DNA of 64,000 nucleotides, taken from contig JASTWB010000050.1 of the NCBI GenBank assembly GCA_032158295.1, positions 30,156 to 94,155 on the forward strand, written 5' to 3'. The notes below the pieces were generated by a model. That model was not told the origin of the DNA. It searched no databases and saw only the letters and a program-made list of their open reading frames with translations. Shown in pieces: positions 1 to 12,700 of the stretch; positions within the stretch are counted from its first letter, which is position 1, and each line of letters opens with the position of its first letter. Source of the DNA: Pycnopodia helianthoides. Its lineage: Eukaryota; Echinodermata; Asteroidea; Forcipulatida; Asteriidae. The translations under genes were made by a program, and so were the position numbers.

Positions 1-1374
1 TGCACATAGTGTTATCAAACATGATCCCAAGACTGCCAGCATCTGCAGATGATGTAACAGTAGCAGTGCCAATTTTGCATTTGGTGGTTGATTATTCTTT
101 CATGGTTATGTTTAGACGTTATTATGAGCAGTTCCGTTTTATCATCATTGAGTTTTAATTTTATTATTGGTCATCCATGACTTTATATCAGAAACACATT
201 GTTCAACACGTTTGCGTTCAGATTGCTCATCTGAACAATTTAAATCAAAGAAAGATACAGTTGAGTATCGTCTGCATACAAATGTACATGGAGTCCGTGG
301 TTTCTTGCAATTGTAGCTATTGGTTTAGAGTAAATGGTAAAGAAGAGCGGCCCAAGGACAGATCCTTGGGGAACACCAAACAAGAGCGTGGCAAGTGATG
401 ATAAAACACCATTAATGTTGATGTCTTGAGTTCGGTTGCTGATGTAAGATTTAATCCATTTGAGAGCTGGTCCATTGACACCCAAAGATTTCAGGCGTCC
501 CAAAAGGATAGTATGATCTATGGTGTCAAAGGCTGCGGAAAGGTCTAAGAGGACTACGTTTATCATCCACAGTGCGAAGAATATCATTATGTACGCGCAA
601 CAATGCACTCTTTGTCCAATGATATTTTCTGTATGCAGATTGAGAGGGCTCATACAGATTGTGTTCAGACAGATGATCAGTCAGACGGGCGGCAACTACT
701 TTCTCAATTATTTTCGACATAAATGAGAGGTTGGATACTGGGCGGCAATTTTTGAGATTTTCCGAGTCTAGCGATGGCTTTTTAAGGAGTGGAGTGACGA
801 TAGCACTTTTGAAACGCCGAGGAAAAGCTGCACTATGAAGCGACAAATTGACAATTTTTGTGATATGGGTAGACAGGACAGACAAGTGCCTTTTCAACAA
901 CCAAGTTGGGATGGGATCAATGTCACAAGATTTTGAAGGTAATGAAGTTATCCGTTTCCGGATTTCAACTTCAGAGGCCGGTTCAAACCTGTCGAGTGTA
1001 TGGATATCGGGGTTAGACTCGTATGTACCTGCACTGATAGACTGAGTAGAGACGGATGTGTCAAGATCAGTCCGAATGTTTCTTATCTTGGTGATGAAGT
1101 AATCAGTCACTGAATTTCTCAGCCAATTCCATAGTGTCACTGTGAGTTGGTAGCTTGGTTTTACTTTTATTATGCAATAAAGATTCAACAATCCTAAATA
1201 TTTCTCGTTGATTCTCACAGCAAGATAGTTTATCTTGGTAGTATTTTGATATAGCATCACTGACCATGTGTAGAACGCGTTGACGTTGAGCTTTAAACAG
1301 GTCTCTATCAGCCACAACAATTGTTCTCGTCCAGCGTCTTTCAAGTCGTTTACGCATTTTCTTTGCTTCAGCAA
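1..1374 (-). pseudogene. LINE reverse transcriptase, frameshifted
   Basis: The longest open piece (1374-526) covers the linker and RT fingers, with KSCDIDPIPTWLLK, VTPLLKKPSL and NCRPVSNLSF. The palm follows in another frame (653-240) with LDLSAAFDTIDH, WIKSYISNRTQ, GVPQGSVLGPLFF and an intact YADD metal-binding box. After a further shift, SDIKSWMTNNKIKLNDDKTE marks the start of the thumb region and runs to the window edge. The active-site residues are present but the frame changes make this copy dead as it stands. Confidence 0.85.
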
Positions 1375-1615
1375 TTTCAGTAGAGTACCATGGGTTTGAT
1401 GGTCTGATGGTAACAGAGCGAGTTTTTAACGGAGCATGATGGTCAAGAAGAGATTTAAGTATACAGTCAATACTGATCAATGAGGTTATCCAAGTTATCT
1501 GAAGGATTGATTATCAGATCAGACTTGCAAATATCATCTGCAAAAGCATCATGGTCAAGGCAAGCATATTTGCGATAGAAGATTTGTTTACTAGTTGGTA
1601 GGGGTTTATTCAAGT

Positions 1616-2389
1616 TTAGTGAAAAGTGTATGGCCGCGTTAGAAAACCCCCAGCATTTATCGAGTCTACAAGGTAATCGGATGGGCGTGCAATAACAAGG
1701 TCTAGAATATGACCGCTTATATGAGTAGGTGTACAAACAAACTGTGACATATTGGTGGATTCGAGCATGTCTTTTAAACGAGTAGCATCAGCATCAGCAT
1801 TAGCATACATCCAGTGAAAGTTGAAGTCTCCGACAATCAACAATTTATTGGGAGACGCGGAAAGTATTGCAACATATTCAGAGAACTCATCAAGAAACAT
1901 TCTAGGGGTAAAACGATTTTTTGAACTATACGGTGGTCTATAAAATAATGATGACAAGCTTTAGGGGGGGGGGGGATGAACCTTTGGTAGTAAGATCACA
2001 GCATAAACTTTCAAACGTCGAACCATTACATGATGTTACAGGCCCTCTGATTATAGTTTCCTTGTGTATGAGAGCTATGCCTCCACCAGATCTGTTAACA
2101 CGTGGTACATGACATAAATCATATCCCGGCAAACACGAATCCCCGATGACTTGCTTGTGTTTGTCTGTGTTAGTTAGCCACAGGTTTCGATAAGCGCAAT
2201 GAAATCAAAATCGTGATCCGTAATATAGTCAGTGAGAAGGTTGGTTTTATTGCACACGGATTGTGCATTTAGAATGCAGATATTGGATAAGTTCACCTGT
2301 TTTCCAGGCCTGTTAACGTGATAACGGTGAAGAGACATCTGTACAATCAACTGCATGAGCGACGTGATTAGCAGTAACATGAGTAGCAA
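1616..2389 (-). pseudogene. LINE endonuclease domain, frameshifted
   Basis: Three overlapping frames together give an endonuclease/exonuclease/phosphatase-type domain that would nick target DNA for retrotransposition. The first piece (2389-2174) carries NAQSVCNKTNLL and DFDFIALIETCG, the usual opening and ALIET block. The second (2132-1938) has VNRSGGGIALIHK. The third (1957-1616) has LLIVGDFNFHW, the GDFN block with its catalytic Asp and Asn. A poly-G run of about 13 bases at 1963-1975 sits at one frame break and may be its cause, either as a real slippage mutation or an assembly artefact. Confidence 0.8.
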
Positions 2390-2400
2390 TGTTTAAGTTT

Positions 2401-3329
2401 GGATTAGTCGTGTGTTTCACCGATTGCCCTCAACGTGTAGGAGCTTTAGACGAAATTTTCAGTTCTCTCAGGGTGGACCATGTAGCAGGGGTAACAAGCA
2501 GCTTTGCACATTGGGAGCCTATTTCCAAAAGTTGAGACCAGGTAAGTTTAATGCTGTGGGTGGTAGTCCTAGTTATTTCATCAGATTGGGGACCTGGATT
2601 AGGTTCTATGTCTCCACAACATAGCAGTACAACATTGAAGCTAGCAGTTGAGTTATGATAATATGAAATTGGTGAAGTTCAGGAATCCTATGGTGAAAAT
2701 TTTCTTTCCAGACAAACATTCATGTGAAAAAGATACACAGTTAGATAGAAGATCCTTTTTGGAAGGAGTTGAAGTACTGCAGACTTGCAGAACAAGAACA
2801 CACAGGAAGATTGACTTGATGAGGACCTCCATTGTATAAGCCACACAAGTTGCACACAGTCAAACTATTGTTTATGCAGTTCGGCCTTGAAGGTTGCAGA
2901 GTGAGCCATCATAGTCAGTAGAAAGGCTACAACACACAACTACGACTTTAAAGTTGACTAATGTTTCCATAAATGATTCCAAATTGATTCACAGAACATA
3001 AATTCCAAAGACACTAGAAGATTCTCTGGTATTAGCTCTACAAGATGGTATACAACATGAAGTATAACAGTAGAACAAGCAGGACATAAACATCAAAAAG
3101 CAGAGAGAGCAAAAGAAGGTGTGTGCAACCTATTCGGTGCAACTACAATGTGATCCAAATTCAAGCGCTGTCCCAGTAACCCCCTTATTTGCTTTGACCT
3201 TGCGAAACCCGAGGATTTCCACGCTCATGTTGGTAGGAAGGCGAACACAAAAATCCTTTCCCAGCGCCGACGTCGGCAGCGATTATGACCTTGTGTAAGC
3301 GACCTTCAAGCTAAAGCTTTGACATTGAG
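2401..3329. other. Intronic stretch with no recognised gene
   Basis: Upstream of the LINE endonuclease I see only short open frames and no splice-bounded exon. It may include the 5' part of the LINE. The downstream exons of gene 2 are not visible here. Confidence 0.5.
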
Positions 3330-3862
3330 AATTGATGGACCCAGAAATTGCTGATGTGTTTCGGGCTCATGATGTAAGGAAGTTTGCAGCCCTCAACCTG
3401 CTCGACATCGAATAGACACTCTCACAAACGACATCAACAAGTGCTACTTACAAGAGAAAGCGGAAGAGAAAACGGAATAAAATCCAGCCCTGCACCACGG
3501 ATTAGGTCCAGGACCTACCGGGGTACACAACAAGAGACGAGCACTGAATGGATAGGAGCATACAAGCGAAGAGGCAAGGGCGCAATATAACCAGCTGCAC
3601 AAAGAGGTCAGGAAGAAGATGAGAGCAGCCAAAATGGAGTGGATCGAGGAGCAGTGCGACGTCAAAAAAAAGGGACGGAAGCAGGGAACACTCTTAACTC
3701 AACGCCTTGAACAAGATTAGCCAGCTAAGAGAAGCTGTCATCGACGAAAAAATGGCAGATACTGACAGAGAGTGATGAAATCTTCATGAGATGGGCAGAG
3801 TACTGCAATGGCGACCTCCATCCATACCCCTCCATACTGCAAACCAACCAGACTTCCGAAGA
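3330..3862 (+). mobile_element. RTE-type LINE remnant (region between endonuclease and RT)
   Basis: Plus-strand reading in shifting frames gives KFAALNLLD-like and DTLTNDINK-like text near 3385-3440, then EARAQYNQLHKEVRKKM and AAKMEWIEEQCD at about 3571-3655, then LTESDEIFMRWAEYCNG-like text near 3762-3815. This order is familiar from the linker of RTE-clade LINEs, where a run of basic helices precedes the reverse transcriptase. Only this internal part survives, with at least four frame breaks and no RT palm. The assignment rests on my memory of the family and is an inference. Confidence 0.6.
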
Positions 3863-3896
3863 ACGGCATTCATGGACTCCGTAGCAGTTAAAGGAT

Positions 3897-3993
3897 TTCG
3901 AGGTAACGAATTTATAATTCGTGGAAACGAAATGATTTCGTGGGAACGAAATGATTTCGGGGGGACGAAATACTTTTTCGAGAGAACGAAATA
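3897..3993. repeat. Tandem array of ~19-bp units with core cg-tgggaa-cg
   Basis: Four to five degenerate units of the form TTCGTGGGAACGAAATGAT follow one another, each with CG dinucleotides about six bases apart and an AT-rich spacer. The layout is the same as in the arrays at 4625-4705, 4790-5385 and 12355-12898, but the core differs. It lies 80 bp past the donor of the Ig exon at 4081-4332. Confidence 0.75.
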
Positions 3994-4080
3994 TATATAT
4001 ATTTTTTTATCTTTTCAATTTATTTTTACCTGTCCCTTTAGGGACCAATTAGATGCAAACAATTTTGAAGGATGATTTAC

Positions 4081-4332
4081 CTCTAACAAGTAACCTCATG
4101 AGCGCCTGTTTGCCAACACTGCGAACTTCAGTTTGATGAACTTCGTATGTTCCAGCATCTCCGATACTAGCTACCGGGATATCAAACATTCGTTCGCCAT
4201 TAAACGAAGAGTAAGGTTCGCTGCTATCTTTTCTCCAACGAGTAGCTGTCCGCAAGCCCGTAGCGGTAACTGTTAGACGTACTGCATCCCCTGAGTTTAC
4301 CGTCTTGCTTATGGCAGTTGGCAGCAAGTCAG
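4081..4332 (-). CDS. Gene 2 exon 3: Ig-like domain without the usual cysteines
   Basis: The exon has 252 nt, phase 1 at both ends, acceptor CTTCTTCAG and donor GTAAAT. It encodes 84 residues with the Ig pattern: beta-strand text AVRLTVTATGL, a core Trp in TRWRKD (about residue 33), and the D-x-G-x-Y turn as DAGTYEVH (about 59-66). The Cys expected two residues after that Tyr is absent and the exon has no Cys at all, so the domain would fold without the canonical disulphide. The end QALMRLLVR resembles the Ig-to-EGF boundary of Tie-like receptors. It lies between two short-unit repeat arrays. Confidence 0.75.
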
Positions 4333-6734
4333 CTGAAGAAGAGAAGTACCGAAAGTAAATAATTTGGCCTAGGGGGGGGGGGGTCAGAACCCTTGTCAAC
4401 CTTTAATTTATACATCGAACAAAAAATCGTAATTGAAGGTTAGATACAAATGGTTAGATTAGATACATTAAAATCACCGTAATTATGCAGGGGGAGGGGA
4501 GGCCCGCTCAAAGCCCTTGCCCACTTATTCTCCCAAATGAGTTTTAAAAAAGCATAATGAATGGTAAAATACATTTAGTACAGAAGCGCACTGCTGCCAA
4601 GTTGAATAAAAAAAAATAAAAAAATAAGTCGTTCGAACAAGAAAACAAGTCGTCCGAACGAGATAATTAAGTCGTCCGAACGAGATAATAAATCGTTCAA
4701 ACGACATACGAAGTCGTTTACGACATAGGGCCTACACTTACGGAAGTGTATAAAGGACATGGCAAAAAAAAAAAAACAACAACAACAAACTATTCCGCCC
4801 GGGCGGATTACTAATTCACCCGCGCGGATTACTAGTTCGCTGTATTCCAAAACCATTATTTCAGTTCAAGGTTTGTTCAGTAGGGCCATTATAGTCAATC
4901 ATCATATTATTTTGTGTTATTTATTACAAACTCTATTGTTTAGATGGCAAAGAGTTATGGGCGTCAATCTGTCTTGAAATGTGTGTGTGGGGGTGCGTGT
5001 TGGTGTGGGCTTACGGAAGGGCCCTTGTGGGGGTATTTTACACAATGGAACAATGGACCCCACAAAGAGAATTCTTTGTTCAACTTGGACCAAAAGTGGG
5101 GAATAATAGCAAAACAATTGCAGGACCCCGAACACCCAATCCGTAAGGTTGTGTGCGTGTGGGTGAGTTTGTATTGACATTCAAACCGAGGACTTACAAC
5201 AAAAGGGACAACAGGTCCAAGTTTGTTATCACGAAGGAAAACGATATAAATACGAAATAGTAATTCCGGCGAAATAGTAATCCACCCGGGCGAATTAGTA
5301 ATCCGCCCGGACAAAAAGTAATCCGCCTGGCGAAATAGTAGTCAGCACGGGCAAATTAGTAATCCGCCCGGGCGGAATAGCCATTTTTATACCATGTCCT
5401 TTTTGAATATACACTTCCGTACACTTCAAAACCCGTTTTCCACAGCATATACGAAAGCTTAAAGGAACATTACAGATTTGGTTTTTGCTAACAAAACAGT
5501 TGCTGGCAGTGTAAGCACTTTATGTAATCCACCATATACATAAACTGACAAACCTGCAGAAGTTTGAGATTGATCGGCCATCTGGGTTACGAGAAAATAG
5601 TGAAAAACCGATTACACATTTGCATGAAATCATATAGTTTCAACAATTGAATAAAACGCTCACTGAGCGATAAACTCCAATTGGAAATTAGTTTATTCAT
5701 TTCTCATCAAATATGGCATTTCAGACAGAAATATTTCAAGGGATGTGTTCTACTATAATCATCACTAGACTGTGTAAGTTTTATGTAAATCTGTGATCAA
5801 AAAGTATATTTTACAAGTTCTTTTCTTACCAATTCTGTAATGTTCCTTTAAAAAACAATCGTTCGCTACTTGTCACATCTTGACAAGTACCGTTTTTATC
5901 GTTTGTCCCGCATTCTCCCCAAAAGACTCGATATCAAGTGTGCACCTTCCTTTGCGGACCTTGACCCCTCCATTCTGAAGAAATGGAATAAGACTCTCAC
6001 TAACACGTCTTTTAGTCTGCTCACATTGCTGGAAGATAAATGCCAACAATGCATTGATAACCATTTACACTGATTCTCAACCCCAAGAGTCATGCTCTGA
6101 TAAAGAGTACGAACATGTACAATATATCATATTATCCAACGTCAACCACCTACGGTTAACCCTAACGGACAAACAGAAAAAGAAACGCATGCATTTTCAA
6201 GCTAACCATAAGAATTACATTCATAGACGTTTCCACAGTAAGCCAAGGGTATTGACAAAGATTCTCAACTATGTCCTTCCACAGGACCCCCGTACAGCAT
6301 GATTCTACCTTTTACCTAAGATACACAAACAAAACTACCCGGGCCGACACGTTGTATCTGGTAATGACGCATTTCTGAGTTGGTCGATAGCTTCCTCAAC
6401 CCCTTAGCCTCCCCATCCCTTCCTTCATAAAGGATACCACAGACTTCCTCCATAAACTATAGAGGAAATCAAACATCAAATACGTGACTATGCTTTTCGG
6501 ATAAATTTATGTGACGTCATTAGGGGAAATGGTTATTTATACACTGTGCATTATGTATGCATTGCAATGAAAATATAGCTATACTCTTAGGCGAAGTCGA
6601 TATGAAAAAAGCCTCTAAATTTGTATATAGCAGCGGGTCCCACTAGGGGTGTATTCTTCAAGCACTGCTGGTAAAATTGTTAGCGAAGAGAGGAGCTCTT
6701 CTGTTGCCAACCGTACACACGTTGAACCTTTTCT

Positions 6735-6782
<48 letters not shown>

Positions 6783-9700
6783 GATGCCTGTTAACAGAAT
6801 AACCAGTTGTTTGTAAATGATTTAATATATAAGTTGAGAATGACAATTTAATACAGTTTGTCCAAATCTAGCATCGATTCCATTTGTTTTTCTCAACGGT
6901 TTGTTGTCCTGTTTTTGACCTACAAATGTAAACACATACTTAAGGAATTGAAAACTGTCGGTCTAAACTTGATGACTACTGTGCCTACTTGAAGCCAAAC
7001 CTATATTTGAAGCAAGTCCTTTTCTACAATAGTAAAGACAGTAGAGCCTTCGAGTAGACTCTAAAAACAGGCTTAACAATTTATTTTTTACTGGACAGAC
7101 AGCTGAATTGACCTGTTCTATGTGTACAGGTGGTTCATTGAGACCATGATGACCATACTATCGCAGCTAGCTGAGATGAGACAACAAATATTCCTACTTT
7201 CGTCAGTGAAATGTGTGCTGCAAAACATAATTTGGGTAAGTTCAAAATTTGATCAAGTGCATGTTGTCATCATCGAAACGATCCAATTTCCTGCATCAAA
7301 AATCGAGGTAAACGTGCCTCCGCGGATCCTGATTTATTCCCCATACATCAAAACGGCACAGAATGCTTGTGTAATGATTCCAGCACCCACGAAATTGTGT
7401 AAAAACGATTTAATTCACAATTCGTTCGCAAATCATCGAATCCCCATCCACAAACAACGGTGTCCTATTTGTTGACGTGAAGCTAACTCCCACACATGAC
7501 GTCACATTATGTTTTGGAAAACACAGGTAATGTTGGTTTGTGTTAACGCGCGCCGCCAACGATAAAAGTGTTTCTAGTTTTTCAAAAAATTGAGGTTGGG
7601 ACCTAACTCTTTGATCAATAATTACGAAAAAGAAGAGGTGTCCAAACATCAAAACTAGTACATTTAAATGACAAACAAACACATCATAAACAAGTTTAAA
7701 TAGCATTCTCGTACACAAAACTTTGCTTAATTAACTGTTTGAGAATTTTGCAGATTCTATTAATAATTGTGCACTTTAATTCACGATTTTTAATTTCTTT
7801 CATTTTACTTCTACATCGGCTTTATCAATCGAGTAATTCCAGCGCACAAATCACTACTTACCTTCAGTGCTCATAATAACGGTACCAATGCTAGTCGATA
7901 CACCTCCAGTCATTGTCGCTACACAAGCATATACACCGATTCTTGAGACCCCGCCAGATGCCGGCATCCGTAGAACAGAGACTGAAACATCGCCGTCCTT
8001 AGTCCGTTGCTTTAAAGTGCTATCGACTGGTAGGATTAGGTCAGTTTTGTCTGTACTTCCAGTCTTAGTATATTGAGTTCTAGCAACAGAGAGAGTTCCG
8101 GCCAAGTTGACAAAGAACCCCGCGATGAAGGTGTTCTCTGCATCAAGCGGGACTCTTGGCTTAGTTACGCAAGTGAAATCGTCCACGGCAAAAACACCTA
8201 TAATATCAAACAGAATATATATTTTATTTCCCGTCCCTTCCATCCAATAAATGCTGTTGTAGTTGATCCTCTTTATATTGGTAGGGGTAAGGTGCTCCAC
8301 TGAAATGTTATTTTCACTAACAGGATTGTTTATTATCACATTTTTGAAAGCCTAGGCTAATAAGCGAAATTATTATTAACATTACCGTCATCTTTTGGCA
8401 GATATGGATTATGCCACTTTTAGCCAATTGATAAACATTCATAAGAACTACACACCAACCCAACACGGTCCATTAACAAATAGCCATGCCCCAGTACTTT
8501 GAGGTTTTAGTATACATTGTTTTTTTTTTAACCCAATTAATATATAATGACATTAATTGTTGGGTATTGGAAGCTTTTCAATTCAAGAGGGGCATTCTAA
8601 AAGAATTGAGCAGATTAAAAACTTCCCCGCGTTTTCCACACGAATTGTCTTTTTCGCGGGGTTTTCACCCATCCCATATTCGGCAAATTATGGGTAGTAC
8701 AATTTCAGCTTTTTTTTTTAAAACCGTGCAGGCACGGAAACAATTCGCTGGACATGCCTATAGGGTATAGTTAATAACAAAATACTTTGGTAACTCATCA
8801 CCATGGGAGAAAGGTACAAGGGTTTTACTTGTTATTACACAAAGAAGCAACGTATGGCAAAATGGTTTTCCTCAAAACAAAACTTAATGTTTGCTCACAG
8901 AGGGAAACATTTCATAACATTATATGTACTAAAGAAGTAGAATTGTATTTCAAAAATTTTGGTCAAGGTGTTACGAGCACCCTACAGCCCACAAAAATTA
9001 ACAAATCCGCAAGTGTCAATCATTCTCTGTATGTAAGACCGCTGACCCCAGTGGGCGGTGTAATCCGTTATGACTGAGTGTTCGAGACGATGTCATTGCT
9101 TCAGAAGTTGCGAGAAATTCGAAGTCAGTTTTAGTACTTTCCAGAAAATTGTAAAGATCTTTAATGTACGGTCTTGGAGATATTTCGGACAAGACACAAA
9201 TACTTAAGACTGGTGAAAGCTGTAACATTTTTGTGATTTTGTTTTACAACTCGTCAGAGGAGCGTGTTAAAGCTAGAGCTACTTGAACGAGAGTAAAGGA
9301 AACGTATTATTTGCTGAAATTCGTTTACAAGCGCTCAATGAATACAGACATACATACATACATAATACAGTTCACATCGTATACAAATGTTTTATAAATA
9401 CAAACAAAAATACTTTTGACCACGACTCAACGTTGCTTTTTGTTTAGTTTCGCGAAAAGCCCCGTGACGTCATCATTCTCTGGTAAATCTATGTGACGCC
9501 ATGTGTGGGAGTGGTGTTTATATACCACTGAGCAGTTTTTTCCGCATTGCAATGGAAAGAGCACAGTTCTTATGCAACGTCGGAAAGAATAGCAAAACAA
9601 ATGTTAGATAGCATCGGGTCTCGAAGAGGTATACTCTTCAAGCACTGCTGGTAATATTGATAGCGAAGAGGGGAGCTCTCTCGAGGAGAAAAGGGACAGG

Positions 9701-12700
9701 GAGTGATAAGTACTGCTGTGGCAGCGGTAGTACCCAACAATGAAGCTGGCAACGACGGGAGCGATTTCGAGATCGATTTCGAGATCGAATGCCTAATAGT
9801 AATACAGCATGGTATTAAGTAGTCTCGTCTCTTCAGTTTGAGTTACTATTAGCGAATGAAATCATGTTCTTTGGCACACGTATGGGCGTTCTGTAACACA
9901 CTGACACACTGCATGCAGAGGATTAATGAACGTGTATTTATTTTAGTAAGGTTTGCTGTAGAATAATTAAAGGTTCGTGCATTACGGCAGTCCGTTTCAA
10001 TTCACAAACATTGTCTGCTGATTTTCGGGGAGGGGTGGGTATCTAAATGTAGGCTGGGGTCATGTGTTATGAATGGGTAGTAGTACTGTGAGTGTTTTCA
10101 GTATCAGATTAAACTAATCACAGTACTCACAGTATGATGAAGTCTAGTCATAACACATGACCCTAAGCCTATAAGATACGTTCTATGTATCGTTGGAAAT
10201 ACATTTTTAATCAGTTAGTATTGACAATGTTAAAGCTTTGTACTAAAAATTGTTATCATGACTTCACAGTGTACATGTACCGTACTTCAACAGTTGTTTT
10301 GCCAACCATACAAGTGGTTGAGACCAAAAAGATTAACTCTGCGGCAGTGCAGTTAATTACGAGAAGTCCACTCCGATCCACAAAGCTAAAGTAGAGTCAA
10401 GGCCGATTCCCTACCTCCCACCCAGCTAGTAGTTAATAAGCAGGACAGTTTTTTTCAGAACTGAGAAGTCTCCCGAATTCCGAAAATCTACTCTGCGGTA
10501 GTAGAACAAATATCGAGACAAGTTCTCTATAGAACAAAATCTACACAGCAAAGTAGATAGTTATACATGGTGTTACCGCAAACCGAATAAACATTAATAC
10601 CTCAACATGCAATGTCTCAAAAACCACATACAAGTGGTGTTCCTGAGTTTTCTTTTAGATTGATTGACACAGATGATTGTTAACAACAAAACCAATAATT
10701 TTTCAAGATTTCAAAATAGAATTTGAAACTTTACAGTACAATGTTTCCAAATTGGCGTTTAAGAAGATTCAGGGATTTTGAGGGATTTAAATTTCACTGA
10801 TAGTTTGGAGATGTTATGATCGTAAAAAGGAAAAATCATAGTAGTTAGTTAAATAATCATGAAAGATAAACACAATCTCTATTGCTGGCCTGTTTCATAA
10901 ACATTTATCTTCAGTCTTGAAATTCCGTAACACTATGACGTCTGTTGATGGGTTTTCTACAACAAAATGGAGTCAACAATTGGCTCCTACAAAATGGCAG
11001 ACCGCGTTAGTTCACAAAAGAAAAAACACACAAAATCTGAGGCATATTTGTGTGGATCACTATATTCTGCCTTCAAAACATCTTTCAAACTATATTTATT
11101 TCATGACAAACATTTAAAATTGCCCAATCCAAGCAGTGTGTCCCTTTAAGGTCAGCTTTATAAAAAATATATTTCAAAATCAAGTAAAAACAAAATTCAA
11201 ACCACAATACAAATTCATTTTAAAAACGCGTTGGCCGAAAGTAAAAGATTCTCGCCCAAAACTCGTATGCTATGGAGGTCTACTACGAACCTTGGGAACA
11301 GTTTACTAAACCGTTTCAACATATTATTATTCGTTTGCACGGATTACTACTAATATTAACAATAACTATATTTAAAAAAGCGCCAAATTGCCAAAGGATA
11401 CAAGGCGCTGATATATATATATTTTTTCCTGCCAGGTATGTGGAGCTACGTTTTTGAAGTATGAGGCCTATTCATTTATAGCACCATGTAATAGTTTACA
11501 ATATGCAGCCGATAAAACCAGGAACACTGGGGTGAACCCCTTCTCTTACGATTAGTGTACTGGGTTCTTTTACGTGCATTACACAACACACAGGACCTAC
11601 GGTTTTACGTCCCATCCGAAGGACGCAGCAATAATGACACAAGTGTCACGACCGGGGCTCTTATCTGCTCGGCCACGACACGCCATACTAAACAATTGAA
11701 ACGGATTACTATAACGTGTGAACAGATATTAATATTATTTCTTTTAAACACCACATGTTACTAAACCGTGCAAGGAGTAGGCTATTATATAGTTGATGAG
11801 TTGCAGTGGCGTAGATCCGTGTTAAAAAGTTCGGGATGCTTGTAAATGTTGGTACATTACTATAATGTGAAACTTTTGAAAATGCTCTCTGGTGTAGTCT
11901 AAGAACTACTTTTTTGAGAATAAACCACATTTCGTGCATTCTCAGCCTTGCTGATTTATCTGCTGCGAAGTATGGTTTAAAATGGAGGTTTTTTTTTCTC
12001 TTGACTTTCACGCTCTTTCTTGAAACAAAGTTGTGGGGGGGGGAATCAGAAAAGGGTGCAAACACGTGTTCAGAACTTGAAGGGCCTTTCTGGGCTGGCA
12101 AATTAATCAATATAAGACTTTTTTTACTATGGCAAATTAATTTCTCATATCACTTTCCTGGAAACTTTCAATTTGGGTTCTTAAACGGCTTCTTTCAATA
12201 CTGAAAAAAAAAACGAAAAAAAAACGGTCGGGTTCAAGCCCGAAGACAGGCCTGTTAAATTAAGGTTTAGAGACATTGACCATATTGAGTACGGGCAGTT
12301 TATTAGGTTTTTTACGAAACCCGGGAAGGGACAGTGGTAATAAATAAATATGCGGGGACTAATTCGTTCGCACGGTTTAGTAATCTGTTCGAACGGTTTA
12401 GTAATCCGTTCGAACGAATTAACAATCCATTCCCACGGTTTATTAATCCGTTCGAACGGTTTAGTAATCCGTTCGAACGAATTACCAATCCGTTCCCACG
12501 GATTAGTAATCCGTTCGAACGAATTAGGAATCCGTTCGCACGGATTGGCAAAGGAATGCAATGATGCTGCACGCATGCGTACCTCCACTAACAACAACAC
12601 AGCTTCAAGATGGCGGAGGGCTGCGACGTAAGTGTGTGATGATGATGATCGTCTTGGTAAATTTGTCACAGTCTCCAGAGTCATCATCAGAGAAGTCAGA

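Larger units (their letters stand above)
1..2400 (-). mobile_element. CR1/Jockey-type non-LTR retrotransposon (LINE), decayed, runs off the left edge
   Basis: Read on the minus strand, this stretch encodes in order an apurinic-type endonuclease (about 2390-1610), a linker (about 1480-1100) and a reverse transcriptase (about 1100-1), broken by several frameshifts. Seen directly: endonuclease pieces NAQSVCNKTNLL, RSGGGIALIHK and LLIVGDFNFHW, and RT pieces LDLSAAFDTIDH, GVPQGSVLGP and YADDTQLY. This motif set belongs to the CR1/Jockey-like LINE superfamily; I do not name a clade. The reading frame after YADD continues to position 1, so the 3' end lies outside. The element is inserted downstream of the Ig exons of gene 2, presumably in an intron. 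Confidence 0.9.
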
